Shown: one piece after another, positions 13,019-13,183 of the stretch
How positions within the stretch are numbered: the first letter of the stretch is position 1
Layout: every line of letters begins with the position of its first letter
Position numbers and translations under genes: made by a program
From: an uncultured Clostridia bacterium
Lineage (GTDB): Bacteria > Bacillota > Clostridia > TANB77 > CAG-508
Length of the DNA stretch: 13,183 nucleotides
Direction: 5' to 3'
Assembly (NCBI GenBank): GCA_948664205.1
Contig: CAPNDH010000037.1
Location: 1 to 13,183, forward strand
The notes under the pieces: model-generated
What the model saw: only the letters and a program-made list of their open reading frames with translations
Database searches by the model: none
Told to the model about the DNA's origin: nothing

Positions 13019-13047
13019 AATATAACATAAGTCGACATTTCTGTAAA
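13019..13047 (-). promoter_or_regulatory. Sigma-A-type promoter of the HAD-MFS operon
   Basis: Minus strand: TTTACA (13047-13042; 5/6), 17-nt spacer, TATATT (13024-13019; 5/6). Leader ~24 nt before the start codon. Confidence 0.6.
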
Positions 13048-13164
13048 TAGAAATAAAAATTATTGTGAATATGAATAATACAAAAATTTACAAAACTATT
13101 GCAAAATCTACGAATATAATTTAAAATAAAATGGTTAAATAAGATTATAAAGGAGAAAATGTAA

Positions 13165-13183
13165 ATGGCAGATAAATTAATTA
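13165..13183 (+). CDS. Start of an unidentified gene, cut by the window edge
   Basis: ATG at 13165 with AAAGGAG (13149-13155) 9 nt upstream begins MADKLI and runs off the end. A TATAAT at 13115-13120 could be the -10, without a good -35. Too short to identify. Confidence 0.55.

Noticed and set aside
13087..13120. TTTACA/TATAAT promoter for the last gene
   Set aside because: The spacer would be 22 nt, too long; only the -10 is convincing.

Overview
The window looks like chromosomal DNA from a low-GC (mid-20s to about 30% by eye), endospore-forming Firmicute of the Clostridia type. Three things point there: AGA/ATA-rich codon use with strong AGGAGG-type ribosome binding sites; sporulation-type genes (a YyaC homologue, and an M23 peptidase next to a site-2 metalloprotease, arranged like spoIVFA-spoIVFB); and an archaeal/eukaryotic-type prolyl-tRNA synthetase, common in Clostridia. 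No tRNA, rRNA, CRISPR array, transposase, integrase or phage gene was seen.

Layout. 1-1264: the 3' end of an RluA-family pseudouridine synthase, a heptamer-built palindromic repeat, and an RsuA/RluB-family pseudouridine synthase. 1295-1979: a sigma-A promoter, a coiled-coil protein containing nine perfect 7-residue repeats, and a terminator. 2049-3314: a small V-ATPase-F-like protein, YyaC (TTG start) and a tail-anchored small protein, ending in a hairpin shared with a convergent gene. 3367-3588 (minus): a 73-residue ORFan with a perfect consensus promoter. 3730-5386: a candidate sigma-E promoter, then the M23 and M50 genes. 5481-6080 (minus): a 199-residue ORFan with a Cys-rich tail. 6324-8630: scpB from its own promoter, then proS, which is bracketed by two different inverted repeats sharing a GGGACGG core. 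8723-10219: a PHP-domain phosphoesterase and a small helical protein. 10233-10571 (minus): a 112-residue ORFan. 10723-10917: a 64-residue protein divergent from it. 11095-12988 (minus): an operon of a Cof-type HAD phosphatase and an MFS transporter, overlapping by 8 bases. 13165: the start of a plus-strand gene cut by the window edge.

How it works together. The plus-strand genes are mostly housekeeping (RNA modification, chromosome condensation, aminoacylation, RNA/nucleotide turnover) mixed with sporulation functions. The most unusual pattern is three single minus-strand genes set between the plus-strand operons. All three encode proteins I cannot place. Two are visibly richer in GC where counted by hand. 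Each has its own sigma-A promoter, a hairpin at its convergent end, and the octamer GTAACTAT in its leader. In two of them the octamer sits at exactly the same distance (6 nt) from a perfect TATAAT. This may be a co-regulated set of acquired small genes and is the best candidate here for something undescribed; the evidence is pattern-level only.
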